Positions 49,950 through 61,859 are shown, numbered from the stretch's first letter. The stretch is 64,000 bases of DNA from Streptomyces liliifuscus (GCF_016598615.1 NZ_CP066831.1:3596001-3660000); one strand, 5' to 3'. A program made the numbers and translations. The notes: a model not told the origin generated them from the letters alone.

Positions 49950-51602
49950 GTGACCCCCCTCTACGCGCGTCACAAGCGCACCACTCTGGCCATCGCCACC
50001 GCGGTCGCGGCCGGAGCACTCCTCACCACCGGTCTGACCACCGGCGCCTCCGCCCAGTCCCCGGCCGAGCAGTCCGGCGGGACGACCCTCGCCGCGGCGC
50101 CGGTCCAGCTGACCGCGGCGGCCCGTACGAGCCTCATCCAGAAGGCCGACGCCGCCACGGCGGAGACGGCCGACGAGATAGGTCTCGGCGCCAAGGAGAA
50201 GCTGGTCGTCAGAGACGTCGTCAAGGACGCCGACGGCACGACGCACACCCGGTACGAGCGCACGTACGACGGACTCCCCGTCCTCGGCGGCGACTTGGTG
50301 ATCCACGAGACCAGGGCGGGCAAGACCGAGGGCGTGACCAAGGCGACGAAGGCGGCCATCAAGGTCTCCGACGTCACCCCGGACATCGCCAAGTCCACCG
50401 CCGAGAAGCAGGCGTTGAAGGCCGCGAAGGCCGAGGGCAGCACGAAGTCGGCGGCCGACAAGGCCCCCCGCAAGGTCGTCTGGGCGGCCGACGGCAAGCC
50501 GGCCCTGGCCTACGAGACGGTCGTCGGCGGCTTCCAGCACGACGGCACCCCGCAGCAGCTGCACGTCGTCACCGACGCGCAGACGGGCAAGAAGCTGTAC
50601 GAGTGGGAGGCGATCCAGACCGGCACCGGCAACAGCCAGTACTCCGGCAAGGTCACCATCGGCACCTCGCTCTCGGGCTCGACGTACCAGCTGAACGACA
50701 CCTCACGCGGCGCCCACAAGACGTACAACCTCAACCGGGGTACGTCCGGCACCGGCACCCTCTTCACCGACGCGGACGACACCTGGGGCACGGGCGCGGC
50801 CTCGAACACCCAGACCGCCGCGGTCGACGCGCACTTCGGCGCCCAGGCCACCTGGGACTTCTACAAGAACGTGCTCGGCCGCAGCGGCATCAGGAACGAC
50901 GGAAAGGCCGCCTACTCCCGCGTCCACTACGGGAACGCGTACGTCAACGCCTTCTGGAGCGACAGCTGCTTCTGCATGACGTACGGCGACGGCTCGGGCA
51001 ACGCCAAGCCGCTGACCTCGCTCGACGTGGCGGGCCACGAGATGACCCATGGCGTCACGTCCAACACGGCGGGCCTGGTCTACAGCGGTGAGTCGGGCGG
51101 CCTGAACGAGGCCACCTCCGACATCTTCGGCACGGCGGTGGAGTTCTACGCGGCCAGCACGTCCGACGTCGGCGACTACCTCATCGGCGAGAAGATCGAC
51201 ATCAACGGCGACGGCACCCCGCTGCGCTACATGGACAAGCCGAGCAGGGACGGCGCGTCCAAGGACAGCTGGTCCTCCAGCCTGGGCGGCATCGACGTCC
51301 ACTACTCCTCGGGCCCGGCGAACCACTTCTTCTACCTCCTCTCGGAGGGCAGCGGCGCCAAGACGATCAACGGCGTCAGCTACAACTCCCCGACCTCCAA
51401 CGGCTCGACGGTCACCGGCATCGGCCGCGACAAGGCGGTCAAGATCTGGTACAAGGCGCTCACCGAGTACATGACGTCCACGACGAAGTACGCGGGCGCC
51501 CGTACGGCGACGCTGAACGCGGCGTCGGCACTGTACGGCGGCACGGCCAGCGCCGAGTACAAGGCGGTGGCCGCGGCCTGGTCCGCGGTGAACGTGGCCT
51601 GA
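49950..51602 (+). CDS. secreted M4 neutral metalloprotease
   Basis: This 550-residue paralogue of the preceding protease starts with GTG 49950, with AAGGAG six bases ahead. The signal peptide ends near residue 35 (TTGLTTGASA). A propeptide runs to about 200, then the catalytic domain has HEMTHGVTSNTAG, GGLNEATSDIFG and VHYSSGPANHFFYL, with all zinc and catalytic residues present. It ends at the M4 C-terminal subdomain without an added P-domain. It has its own promoter-like element and terminators on both sides, so it is a separate transcription unit from its neighbour despite the tandem layout. The role is extracellular protein degradation. Confidence 0.95.
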   Translation: MTPLYARHKRTTLAIATAVAAGALLTTGLTTGASAQSPAEQSGGTTLAAAPVQLTAAARTSLIQKADAATAETADEIGLGAKEKLVVRDVVKDADGTTHTRYERTYDGLPVLGGDLVIHETRAGKTEGVTKATKAAIKVSDVTPDIAKSTAEKQALKAAKAEGSTKSAADKAPRKVVWAADGKPALAYETVVGGFQHDGTPQQLHVVTDAQTGKKLYEWEAIQTGTGNSQYSGKVTIGTSLSGSTYQLNDTSRGAHKTYNLNRGTSGTGTLFTDADDTWGTGAASNTQTAAVDAHFGAQATWDFYKNVLGRSGIRNDGKAAYSRVHYGNAYVNAFWSDSCFCMTYGDGSGNAKPLTSLDVAGHEMTHGVTSNTAGLVYSGESGGLNEATSDIFGTAVEFYAASTSDVGDYLIGEKIDINGDGTPLRYMDKPSRDGASKDSWSSSLGGIDVHYSSGPANHFFYLLSEGSGAKTINGVSYNSPTSNGSTVTGIGRDKAVKIWYKALTEYMTSTTKYAGARTATLNAASALYGGTASAEYKAVAAAWSAVNVA

Positions 51603-51621
51603 CTGTCGAATAGTTGAGCGT

Positions 51622-51660
51622 GGGCGGTACCCGGAACGAAGGCATTCCCGGGTACCGCCC
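51622..51660. terminator. terminator after the second M4 protease gene
   Basis: Perfect 13-base arms GGGCGGTACCCGG and CCGGGTACCGCCC with a 13-base loop, ending 14 bases before the next start codon. Confidence 0.85.
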
Positions 51661-51674
51661 TACTCTTGGTTCCC

Positions 51675-52187
51675 ATGCCCTACACGTACGAGGACGTGGG
51701 TGCCACCCGCGACGGCCGGTGCCCACCCGGCTTCCATCCCCTGCACGTCCGCAGCCGCATCGGCGAGGGCCAGGAGGTCTTCAAATCCGCCTCCCAGGCG
51801 GTCCTGACCTGGGACCTCCACAGAGCAGTGGGCGTCAAAATCACCACGGACGCCCCGCAGGCCGCCCCCGGCGTGGACGTCACGGTTGGCCTCGGCCTCC
51901 TCCAGGCCCCCTGCCGCATCGTCTGGACGGTAGACGAACCCCGCCGAGCGGGCTGGGCCTACGGCACCCTCCCCGGCCACCCCGAATCCGGCGAGGAAGC
52001 CTTCATCGTCGACCGCACGGGCGACGGCACGGTCTGGCTGACGATAACCGCCTTCAGCCGCCCGGCGAAGTGGTACGCAAAGGCGGGCGGGGCGGCGACA
52101 CGGGGGTTGCAGCATGCGTATGCGCGGCGGTGCGGGGTGGTACTGCGGAGGATGTGCGAGGACCCGAAGGGCGACTTCCTGAGGTAG
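51675..52187 (+). CDS. DUF1990 family protein
   Basis: This 170-residue protein starts with ATG 51675. It fits the DUF1990/UPF0548 family: TYEDVGATRDG at the start, LHVRSRIGEGQEVFKSASQAVLTWDLHRAVGVKI (about 22-55), and W-A-Y-G-T-L-P-GHPESGEEAFIVD near 100. It closes with FSRPAKWYAKAGG. The family occurs in plants and bacteria with no assigned reaction. It has no signal peptide. The ribosome binding site is unclear because the start follows a terminator stem closely, so a short or leaderless mRNA is possible. Convergent with a lipoprotein gene. Confidence 0.85.
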   Translation: MPYTYEDVGATRDGRCPPGFHPLHVRSRIGEGQEVFKSASQAVLTWDLHRAVGVKITTDAPQAAPGVDVTVGLGLLQAPCRIVWTVDEPRRAGWAYGTLPGHPESGEEAFIVDRTGDGTVWLTITAFSRPAKWYAKAGGAATRGLQHAYARRCGVVLRRMCEDPKGDFLR

Positions 52188-52226
52188 CGGAGGGCGACCG
52201 AGTCCGGCATCGGCAGGGGTGTTCAC

Positions 52227-52913
52227 CTAGTCCGCCGCGGCCCGGATCCTCTTCTCCTGTCCGGCGGCGACGGATTCCGGCACGGGCCGCGGCCTGCCGT
52301 TCTCCGACGGCGGCAGAAGGTACGTGGCCAGCGTGGCGCCGGTGCGGACGACGGACATGACGTTGCCGCCCCCGCTCGGGTCGAGCACATTGGTGATCCG
52401 ATAGCCGACCGCATCGTCTCCCATCCGCTCCAGGGGAACGGGGGCGACAGTGAACTCGTACGTCCAGCCACGCTTCGACGTCGCGGTGAACCGGGTGCAG
52501 TCGGCGACAGCTCTCTTCAGCCCGGTCATCCATTGCCCGGCGGTGTCGCCGTCGTGGCTCGTGAGTGTCACGGACCCGGGCGGGGCCGACGCCGGGGCAC
52601 CGTCCGCCTCGATCGTCGCCCAGACCATGGCCCGCCGTGGAAGCCGGGGACGCACGCTCATCATGTCCGCGAGGGGACGACAGGCCTCCTGACCTGTCGT
52701 CACCACGTCCTTGGCCTCCAGCAGTGGAAGACTCTGCGGTTCCGCACTGAAACCGGGGAGGTCGGCGCCCTCGGGCAGCGCGTCGGTCAACTGGGTCTCG
52801 GTGAGCGGCCCTTGACCACCGTCGGAGGACTTCGACTCCGCGTCCTCGTCCCCCGACCCACCGCACGCCGACAGCACGACCGTCATGCCGACCGCCAGCA
52901 CTACAGCCTTCAT
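52227..52913 (-). CDS. putative lipoprotein, function unknown
   Basis: This 228-residue protein starts with ATG 52913; the hydrophobic MKAVVLAVGMTVVL leads to lipobox LSAC (Cys about 17), followed by GGSGDEDAESKSSDGG. The mature part has alternating beta segments (AMVWATIEADG, GWTYEFTVAPV, VMSVVRTGATLATYLL) and two further cysteines (EACRPL, ADCTRF) that could form a disulfide. The pattern resembles Streptomyces secreted PknH-like sensor or 'DUF' lipoproteins, but I cannot name a family. It lies between DUF1990 and glgP and does not obviously share a function with them. Confidence 0.75.
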   Translation of the reverse strand: MKAVVLAVGMTVVLSACGGSGDEDAESKSSDGGQGPLTETQLTDALPEGADLPGFSAEPQSLPLLEAKDVVTTGQEACRPLADMMSVRPRLPRRAMVWATIEADGAPASAPPGSVTLTSHDGDTAGQWMTGLKRAVADCTRFTATSKRGWTYEFTVAPVPLERMGDDAVGYRITNVLDPSGGGNVMSVVRTGATLATYLLPPSENGRPRPVPESVAAGQEKRIRAAAD

Positions 52914-53092
52914 GGCATGCCGCGCACCGCTCACCACTGACCCAACCCCCGTCGATCGCCGACCGGGTCCGCGACACCCTGCTACCGGCTCGCCGGACCC
53001 GAGCGACAACCCTAGACCAGTTCCGATCACCGAGGCGCGAGGGTGTCCCGACCCCTCCGCCGCACCTCAAGCGCCCCTGAGCGCGGGCGACT

Positions 53093-55711
53093 TCACCGCA
53101 TCAAAACCCCCGCCCCCTCCCCCAACTCCTCCGAAGGCACAGCCACCAGCCCCAGCTCCGCGCTCGACGCCAGAAGTCGATGCGTGGGCAGGATGCGGAC
53201 CGTGTAGCCGAAGGGGCCCGTGCGGTCCAGGGAGAGAGGGCCCTCGTAGAGCCAGCGGCCCTCCAGGTCGGGGCCGCCCACCGGCTTGAGGGGGGCGGTC
53301 GTGCCGTCCGTGATGCCGTCCTCCGAGTCCACGCGGCCCGAGACCGCCTGGACCTCGACGTCGTCCGGGGCCAGGTCGCCCAGGCCTACGCGGACGCGGA
53401 GGGAGAGCGTCGTGCCCAGTTCGGCCGTCGGAGCCCCCGCCGACGTCTCCACGTGGTCGACCGTGACGTGCGGCCAGGCCGCCCGCACCCGGGACTTCCA
53501 CACCGCCAACTCCCTTGCCGAGGAGGGGGACATGGCGCGGTGGGCATGAGCCGCCGGGGTGTAGAGGCGTTCCACGTACTCGCGGACCATGCGGCCGGCC
53601 AGGACCTTCGGGCCCAGGTGGGTCAGGGTCTGGCGGACCATCTCGATCCAGCGGTCGGGCAGGCCGGCCTGGCCGCGTTCGTAGAACCGCGGGGCCACCC
53701 GCTGCTCCAGCAACTCGTAGAGCGCCGACGCCTCCAGCTCGTCCCGGCGGTCGTCGTCCACCGCCGTGCCGTCCGCCGTGGGGATCGCCCAGCCGAAGTC
53801 CGGCTGGAACCACTCGTCCCACCAGCCGTCCAGGACCGAGAGGTTGAGACAGCCGTTGAGGGCTGCCTTCATCCCGCTCGTGCCGCATGCCTCCAGGGGG
53901 CGGAGAGGGTTGTTCAACCAGATGTCGCAGCCCGGGTACAGCTTCTGCGCCATCGCCATGCCGTAGTCGGGGAGGAAGACGATCCGGTGGCGTACACGCG
54001 GGTCGTCCGCGAACCGCACCAACTCCTGCACCAACCGCTTCCCCCCGTCGTCCGCCGGGTGCGCCTTGCCCGCCACCACGATCTGGATCGGCCGCTCGGG
54101 GTGCAGGAGCAGATCCATCAGCCGGTCCCTGTCCCTCAGCATCAGCGTCAGACGCTTGTACGAGGGGACGCGGCGCGCGAAGCCGATCGTCAGGACGTCC
54201 GGGTCCAGCACGCCGTCGACCCAGCCCAGTTCGGCCGTACCCGCGCCACGCTGCCGCCAGGACGCCCGCATCCGCTCCCGTACCTCCGTCACCAGCTGCT
54301 CGCGCAGCACGCGGCGCAGGTCCCAGATGTCCACGTCGGGGATCTCGGCGACGGCGTCCCAGCGGTCCGAGGCGCCGACCGTCATCGCGTCCTCGGTGCG
54401 CTGCGCCCCGATCTGGCGGGCGCCGAGGCGGAAGACCTCCGGGGCCACCCAGGTCGGCGCGTGCACACCGTTCGTGACGGAGGTGATGGGGACCTCGTCC
54501 GGGTCGAAGCCCGGCCAGAGCCCGGAGAACATCTCCCGGCTGACCTGTCCGTGCAGCAATGACACCCCGTTGGCGCGCTGGCCCAGCCTCAGGCCCATCA
54601 CCGCCATGTTGAAGAGGTTCGGTTCACCGCCCGGATAGGTCTCCATTCCCAATTGCAGAATGCGTTCGACGTCGATGCGCGGGAGTTCCGCGTCGGGGCC
54701 GAAGTGCCGGGCCACCAGTTCCCGGTCGAAGCGGTCGATTCCGGCGGGCACGGGGGTGTGGGTCGTGAAGACCGTGCCGGCCCGGACCGCCTCAAGTGCG
54801 GCGTCGAAATCCAGGTCCTCGTAAGACAGTTCGTGAATTCGTTCCAGGCCAAGAAATCCCGCGTGCCCCTCGTTCGTATGGAACACCTCGGGCTGCGCGT
54901 GGCCCGTCAGCCGGCAGTACGTACGCACGGCACGCACCCCGCCGATGCCGAGCAGCATCTCCTGGAGCAGCCGGTGCTCGCTGCCGCCGCCGTAGAGCCG
55001 GTCCGTCACACCCCGCTCGCCGAGATCGTTCTCCTCTATGTCCGAGTCGAGCATCAGCAACGGAACCCGGCCGACCTGGGCCAGCCAGACACGGGCGTGG
55101 AGGGATTTCCCGCCGGGGAGGGCCAGCGACACCTGCGAAGGGGTGCCGTCGGGCTCGCGCAGCAGCGAGACGGGCAGTTCGTTCGGGTCCAGGACCGGAT
55201 AGTGCTCCTGCTGCCAGCCGTCCCGGGACAGCGACTGCCGGAAGTAGCCGTGCCGGTAGAGGAGCCCGACACCGATCAGGGGTACGCCGAGGTCGCTGGC
55301 CGCCTTGAGATGGTCCCCGGCGAGGATGCCGAGGCCGCCGGAGTACTGCGGCAGCGCGGCCGTGATGCCGAACTCGGGTGAGAAGTAGGCGATGGCTGCG
55401 GGAAGTCCGGAGGTCTGGGACTGGTACCAGCGGTCCCCGCTCACATAGTCCTTGAGATCGTCGGCGGCCGCGGCGAGTCGCCGCAGGAAGCGCCGGTCCT
55501 CGGCCAGTTCGGCCAGCCGTTCGGAAGAGACGCTCCCGAGGAGTCGTACGGGATCGCGTTCGGAGGCGGCCCAGTGTTCGGGGTCCACGGACTGGAAGAG
55601 ATCACGGGTCTCGGCGTGCCAGGACCAGCGCAGATTGCGCGCCAGGTCACTGAGGGGGTGAAGGGCTTCGGGGAGTACGGGACGCACGGTGAATCTGCGG
55701 ATGGCCTTCAC
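53093..55711 (-). CDS. glgP: alpha-glucan phosphorylase
   Basis: This 872-residue phosphorylase releases glucose 1-phosphate from the ends of alpha-glucans. It is the actinobacterial long form: an N-terminal DUF3417 domain (RFTVRPVLPEALHPLSDLARNLRWSWHAETRDLF, about 5-38), then the GT35 domain with YFSPEFGI, GLGILAGDHLKAASDLG, HTNEGHAGFL and FTTHTPVPAG. The PLP lysine lies in ACGTSGMKAALNG (about 615). The start is GTG 55711 with AAGGTGG upstream. It is divergent from a subtilase gene. With GlgX it degrades what GlgE and GlgB build. Confidence 0.95.
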   Translation of the reverse strand: MKAIRRFTVRPVLPEALHPLSDLARNLRWSWHAETRDLFQSVDPEHWAASERDPVRLLGSVSSERLAELAEDRRFLRRLAAAADDLKDYVSGDRWYQSQTSGLPAAIAYFSPEFGITAALPQYSGGLGILAGDHLKAASDLGVPLIGVGLLYRHGYFRQSLSRDGWQQEHYPVLDPNELPVSLLREPDGTPSQVSLALPGGKSLHARVWLAQVGRVPLLMLDSDIEENDLGERGVTDRLYGGGSEHRLLQEMLLGIGGVRAVRTYCRLTGHAQPEVFHTNEGHAGFLGLERIHELSYEDLDFDAALEAVRAGTVFTTHTPVPAGIDRFDRELVARHFGPDAELPRIDVERILQLGMETYPGGEPNLFNMAVMGLRLGQRANGVSLLHGQVSREMFSGLWPGFDPDEVPITSVTNGVHAPTWVAPEVFRLGARQIGAQRTEDAMTVGASDRWDAVAEIPDVDIWDLRRVLREQLVTEVRERMRASWRQRGAGTAELGWVDGVLDPDVLTIGFARRVPSYKRLTLMLRDRDRLMDLLLHPERPIQIVVAGKAHPADDGGKRLVQELVRFADDPRVRHRIVFLPDYGMAMAQKLYPGCDIWLNNPLRPLEACGTSGMKAALNGCLNLSVLDGWWDEWFQPDFGWAIPTADGTAVDDDRRDELEASALYELLEQRVAPRFYERGQAGLPDRWIEMVRQTLTHLGPKVLAGRMVREYVERLYTPAAHAHRAMSPSSARELAVWKSRVRAAWPHVTVDHVETSAGAPTAELGTTLSLRVRVGLGDLAPDDVEVQAVSGRVDSEDGITDGTTAPLKPVGGPDLEGRWLYEGPLSLDRTGPFGYTVRILPTHRLLASSAELGLVAVPSEELGEGAGVLMR

Positions 55712-56194
55712 GAGCTTCCACCTTCACGGAGGACGTACCAGGACGGCGTATCGGCGTTGCTGTGACTGGACGGATCAGGGCGATCCGGCGGACGCACGTC
55801 GCTGTGCGCACTTTGTCACCCATGACGGTAGCGGCGAGGGTGCCTCCGCAACTACGGCGCGAAGTGCGCCGCGGGATGTGCGGTACTGCGACCGGGGGGC
55901 CGGTCGTCACTGATCACGCCCGCGCGGTGGCGCCTCCGGCGGCAGGGCCCCGCGCCCCCCGCGGAAGGGCCGGAATTCGCTGCAACCTTTACATGTCCGC
56001 CACGGGCGATATGGCCGATTCCGCCCCGTCGGGCGACCTTGTGGCGCTTCACACCGCACGAGAGGCTGCCAAGTGGCGATCCGGCCACGGCCCCGCAGGA
56101 CCCGTACAGGGACTTGCCGGGCCTGCCAGAGCCCCAGCGGGCCCGCGCGCACCACCGGTCGGAGCACGCCGAGTTGAGGAGGGGAACTCACACC
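55712..56194. promoter_or_regulatory. divergent promoter region between glgP and the subtilase gene
   Basis: This is a 483-base gap with no credible gene. It should hold both promoters. TGCAACCTTTACATG at 55981-55995 resembles the CAACYTT box ahead of the M4 protease genes but lacks the CTGACA box at the same spacing. Confidence 0.4.
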
Positions 56195-57394
56195 ATGGCA
56201 GTGACGCGCGAGCGGCGGCTGCGCTGGGCGGGAGGCCTGACAGCGGTCATGACAGCCGCGGTTCTTTCGGCCATCACCCTGCCCGCACACGCCGCCCCCG
56301 AGGGGCAGATATCCGGCGCGGGCGGAGCGGGTTCCGTCAGCGGCAGCTACATAGTGACGCTCAAGGGGGGAACGAAGGCTCCGTCGAAGGCGGGCAAGGC
56401 CCTCGCCACCAAGTACGGAGCGAAAATAAGCCACACGTACAGCACGGCACTCAACGGCTATGCGGTGAAGGTCGACGAGAGGCAGGCCAGGCGCCTGGCC
56501 GCCGACTCCCGCGTGGCCTCGGTCTCGCGGGACGCCACCGTGGCCGTCGAGCACCGGCAGTCCGACCCGCCGTGGGGCCTGGACCGCATCGACCAGCAGG
56601 AGCTGCCGCTGGACAGCAGCTACACCTGGCCGGAGTCCGCGGGCCGGGGCGTGACGGCGTACGTCATCGACACCGGCGTACGCATCACCCACAAGGACCT
56701 CGGCGGCCGGGCCAGCCACGGCTGGGACTTCGTCGACAACGACGCCACCGCCCAGGACGGCCAGGGCCACGGCACGCATGTGGCGGGCACGATCGCGGGC
56801 ACGAGGTACGGCGTCGCCAAACAGGCGAAGGTCGTCGCCGTCCGCGTCCTCGACGACAACGGCGCCGGCACGCTTTCGCAGGTCATCGCGGGCATCGACT
56901 GGGTGACGAAGAACGCCGTGAAGCCGGCGGTCGCCAATCTGAGCCTCGGCGGACTCGCGGACCCGCAACTGGACGCCGCGGTCCGCAACTCCATCGCGTC
57001 CGGCGTCACCTACACGGTCGCGGCGGGCAACGACGGTCTCCCGGCGAGCCTCTACTCACCGGCCCGTGTCAAGGAGGCGATCACGGTCGGCGCGAGCGAC
57101 AAGAAGGACGCGAGGGCGGACTTCTCCAACTGGGGCGCGCGACTCGATCTGTTCGCCCCCGGCGTGGACGTCACCTCCGCCTCCAACGCGAACGACACGG
57201 GCAGGGCGACCTTCTCCGGTACGTCGATGGCGTCGCCCCACGCGGCAGGTGCGGCCGCGCTCTATCTCGCCGACCACGCCTGGGCGACACCCGCCGATGT
57301 CAGCAAGGCTCTTGTCGGGCGGGCCGCCTCCGGGAAGATGTCCAACACCGGGCTCGGCTCACCGAACAAGCTCCTGCAGGTCGACAACCCCTAA
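56195..57394 (+). CDS. secreted subtilisin-family serine protease (S8, aqualysin-like)
   Basis: This 399-residue protease starts with ATG 56195 after GAGGAGGGG. The signal peptide ends at about residue 31 (ITLPAHA). An I9 inhibitor propeptide follows (YIVTLKGG...LNGYAVKVDERQARRLAADSRVASVSRDATVAV, about 50-118). The catalytic triad is Asp in AYVIDTGVR (about 157), His in GHGTHVAGT (about 191) and Ser in FSGTSMASPHAAG (about 345); the oxyanion Asn is in VAAGNDG. There is no C-terminal P- or PPC-domain. It is the third secreted protease gene within 10 kb. A hairpin follows. Confidence 0.95.
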   Translation: MAVTRERRLRWAGGLTAVMTAAVLSAITLPAHAAPEGQISGAGGAGSVSGSYIVTLKGGTKAPSKAGKALATKYGAKISHTYSTALNGYAVKVDERQARRLAADSRVASVSRDATVAVEHRQSDPPWGLDRIDQQELPLDSSYTWPESAGRGVTAYVIDTGVRITHKDLGGRASHGWDFVDNDATAQDGQGHGTHVAGTIAGTRYGVAKQAKVVAVRVLDDNGAGTLSQVIAGIDWVTKNAVKPAVANLSLGGLADPQLDAAVRNSIASGVTYTVAAGNDGLPASLYSPARVKEAITVGASDKKDARADFSNWGARLDLFAPGVDVTSASNANDTGRATFSGTSMASPHAAGAAALYLADHAWATPADVSKALVGRAASGKMSNTGLGSPNKLLQVDNP

Positions 57395-57412
57395 GTATTT
57401 GCGCATTCACCG

Positions 57413-57485
57413 ACCGGCCTCGTCCCGCGAATCCCCAACCGATTCTTTACGGATCCTTGGCGGATTCTCATCGGACGAGGCCGGT
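57413..57485 (+). terminator. long hairpin after the subtilase gene
   Basis: Perfect 13-base outer arms ACCGGCCTCGTCC (57413-57425) and GGACGAGGCCGGT (57473-57485) enclose a 47-base loop with an inner GAATCC/GGATTC pairing. It begins 19 bases after the stop. Confidence 0.7.
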
Positions 57486-57632
57486 CTTGTGTGTAGACAT
57501 ACGCGCGAGTAGTTAACAAAGTGCCGGATTGCCCACCCGAAAAGAGTGGGAAGGCTCCACCGGTACGCCCAGCAGGACCAACCTCCCCACACCCTCATCC
57601 GCCCACCCACGTTGACGCGGACAGGAGCGGTC

Positions 57633-60031
57633 ATGCCCGCCATGCACCACCAGCCGTCACCACCCCCGACGCCCAGCACCACCGAACCCCCCGACCAGGG
57701 AGAGAAGGCCGACCGGCCACAGCCGCCGAAGGCGAGGACCGCCGAGCCGGCCAGGACGCCCGGGCCGACACAGTCGGCGAAACCCGCCGAGTCGGCAGAA
57801 CACGAGGAGTCGGCGAAACCGGCAGATTCAGTGCGATCAGCAGAATCGATGCAACCGACAGAATCAGAGCGACCGGCAGAATCGATGCAACCGGCAGAGT
57901 CGGCGAAACCCGCCAAGTCGTCCAAGCCCGCCAAGCCGTCCAAGTCCTCGCGGCCGTCGGCGACCACCCCCAAGAGCTCCACCCGCCTCACGCCCACCCG
58001 CACCCCCGCCCCGAGAAGCGGCCCGGGAAGCCGCCCTCTGATCGGGCGCATCCCCGTCCTGGACGTGCGCCCCCTCGTGCAGGGCGGGCGCCGCCCCGCG
58101 AAGGCCGTGGTGGGCGAGCCCTTCGAGATCTCCGCGACGGTCTTCCGCGAGGGCCACGACGCGGTCGCCGCGAACGTCGTACTGCGCGATCCGGACGGCC
58201 GCTCGGGCTCCTGGACCCCGATGCGCGAACTGGCCCCCGGCACCGACCGCTGGGGCGCCACCGTCTCCGTACCGAGGCCGGGCCGCTGGACCTACACCGT
58301 GGAGGCCTGGGGCGACCCGATCACCACCTGGCGCCACCACGCGCAGATCAAGATCCCGGCGGGCATGGACACGGAGCTGGTCCTGGAGGAGGGCGCGCTG
58401 CTGTACGAGCGTGCCGCGACCGGCGTACCGAAGAGCAAGGGCCGCCGTGACGCGATCCTCGCGGCCGTGGAGGCCCTTCGCGACACCGACCGCCCCGCCG
58501 CGGCCCGTCTCGCCGCCGCGCTCACGCCCGACGTGGACCACGTCCTCGCGCGCCACCCCCTGCGCGAACTGGTCTCGTCGGCCGAGCGGCTGACCCTGCT
58601 GGTGGAGCGGGAGCGGGCGTTGTACGGCTCCTGGTACGAGTTCTTCCCGCGCTCGGAGGGCGCGGTGGTGGAGCCCGACAGGCCGCCGGTCACCGGCACG
58701 TTCCGGACCGCGGCGCGACGGCTGCCGGCGATCGCGGAGATGGGCTTCGACGTGGTGTACCTGCCACCGATCCACCCCATCGGCACGACCTTCCGCAAGG
58801 GCCCCAACAACACGCTGGACGCGGCCCCGCACGACGTCGGGGTCCCCTGGGCGATCGGCTCACAGGAGGGGGGCCACGACGCCGTCCACCCCGACCTCGG
58901 CACGATCGACGACTTCGACGCCTTCGTACGCCGGGCCGAGAGCCTGGGCATGGAGATCGCCCTGGACTTCGCGCTGCAGTGCTCGCCGGACCACCCCTGG
59001 GTGGAGAAGCACCCGGAGTGGTTCCACCACCGCCCCGACGGCACGATCGCGTACGCCGAGAATCCGCCGAAGAAGTACCAGGACATCTATCCGATCGCCT
59101 TCGACAAGGACATGCCGGGGCTGATCCAGGAGACGCTGAGGGTTCTGCGGTTCTGGATGAGTCACGGGGTGCGGATCTTCCGCGTGGACAACCCCCATAC
59201 AAAACCGGTCATCTTCTGGGAACAGGTGATCGAGGACATCAACCGCACCGACCCCGATGTCATCTTCCTGGCCGAGGCGTTCACCCGCCCGGCGATGATG
59301 CACACGCTGGGCGCGATCGGTTTCCAGCAGTCGTACACGTATTTCACGTGGCGCAACACCAAGGAAGAACTGACCGACTACCTCACCGAGCTGTCGGGCG
59401 AGGCGGCCGCCTATATGCGGCCCAACTTCTTCGCCAACACCCCCGACATCCTGCACGAGTTCCTCCAGCAGGGCGGCCGGCCCGCCTTCGAACTGCGGGC
59501 CGTGCTCGCCGCGACACTGTCGCCGGCCTGGGGTGTCTACAGCGGATTCGAGCTGTGCGAGAACGTCCCGGTGCGGGACGGGAGCGAAGAATACCTGGAC
59601 TCGGAGAAGTACCAACTACGTCCGCGGGACTGGGAGTCGGCGGAGCGCGAGGGTCGTAGCATCGCCCCTCTGATTGCCGAACTCAACGCGGTCAGGCGCC
59701 GGAGTCCGGCCCTGAGGCAACTGCGCGACCTGCACTTCCACCAGGCGGACAAAGAGGCGGTGATCGCGTACTCGAAACGGAGCGGATCGAACACGGTTCT
59801 GGTGGTCGTGAACCTCGACCCTCACCACACCCAGGAGGCCACGGTCTCGTTGGACATGCCACGACTCGGCCTCGACTGGCACGAGTCGATGCCGGTGCGC
59901 GACGAGCTCACCGGCGAGACCTACCACTGGGGCAGGACCAACTACGTACGCCTTGAGCCCGGCCACCGGGCCGCGCACGTACTGACCGTCCTGCGACCGT
60001 CCTCACCGCCAACCGGAGGGTCACCCACACC

Positions 60032-60035
<4 letters not shown>
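57633..60035 (+). CDS. glgE: alpha-1,4-glucan:maltose-1-phosphate maltosyltransferase GlgE
   Basis: This 800-residue GH13_3 enzyme extends alpha-glucan with maltose units from maltose 1-phosphate. ATG 57633 has AGGAG seven bases ahead. Residues 5-135 are a low-complexity Pro/Ala/Ser/Lys/Glu extension (repeats such as SAKPAES, AESMQP, KPAKSSKPAKPSK) absent from the S. coelicolor GlgE I that I remember (about 675 residues). The conserved protein begins at GRIPVLDVRPLVQ. Catalytic residues are the nucleophile Asp in VRIFRVDNPHTKP, the acid/base Glu in VIFLAEAFTRP, and the third acid in FFANTPDILHEF. The dimerisation domain S follows the N-domain. The stop overlaps the treS start. Confidence 0.96.
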
Positions 60036-61732
<1,697 letters not shown>

Positions 61733-61767
61733 AAACCGGGAGAAGAAGCAGGTAGGAGTAGAACGGG

Positions 61768-61793
61768 GGCGGGGCGGTTTCCCCCGCCCCGCC
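61768..61793 (+). terminator. hairpin between treS and the maltokinase gene
   Basis: Arms GGCGGGGC and GCCCCGCC with a 10-base loop, 35 bases after the treS stop. It may partly terminate or stabilise the glgE-treS message. Confidence 0.5.
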
Positions 61794-61859
61794 TTGGGCA
61801 CGCATCAGTAACACCCCGACTCACCCGGTTTCCGGGTCCTGGGGAAAGGACGCGACGCC

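Noticed and set aside
53180..54562. A 460-codon plus-strand frame opposite glgP.
   Set aside because: Arg/Gly/Val/His-rich shadow of the phosphorylase gene with no recognisable motif or ribosome binding site.
55762..57516. A 584-codon frame overlapping the glgP/subtilase promoter region and the subtilase gene.
   Set aside because: It is a shifted frame of the subtilase gene with a Gly/Arg/Pro-rich protein; the S8 catalytic triad is in the other frame.
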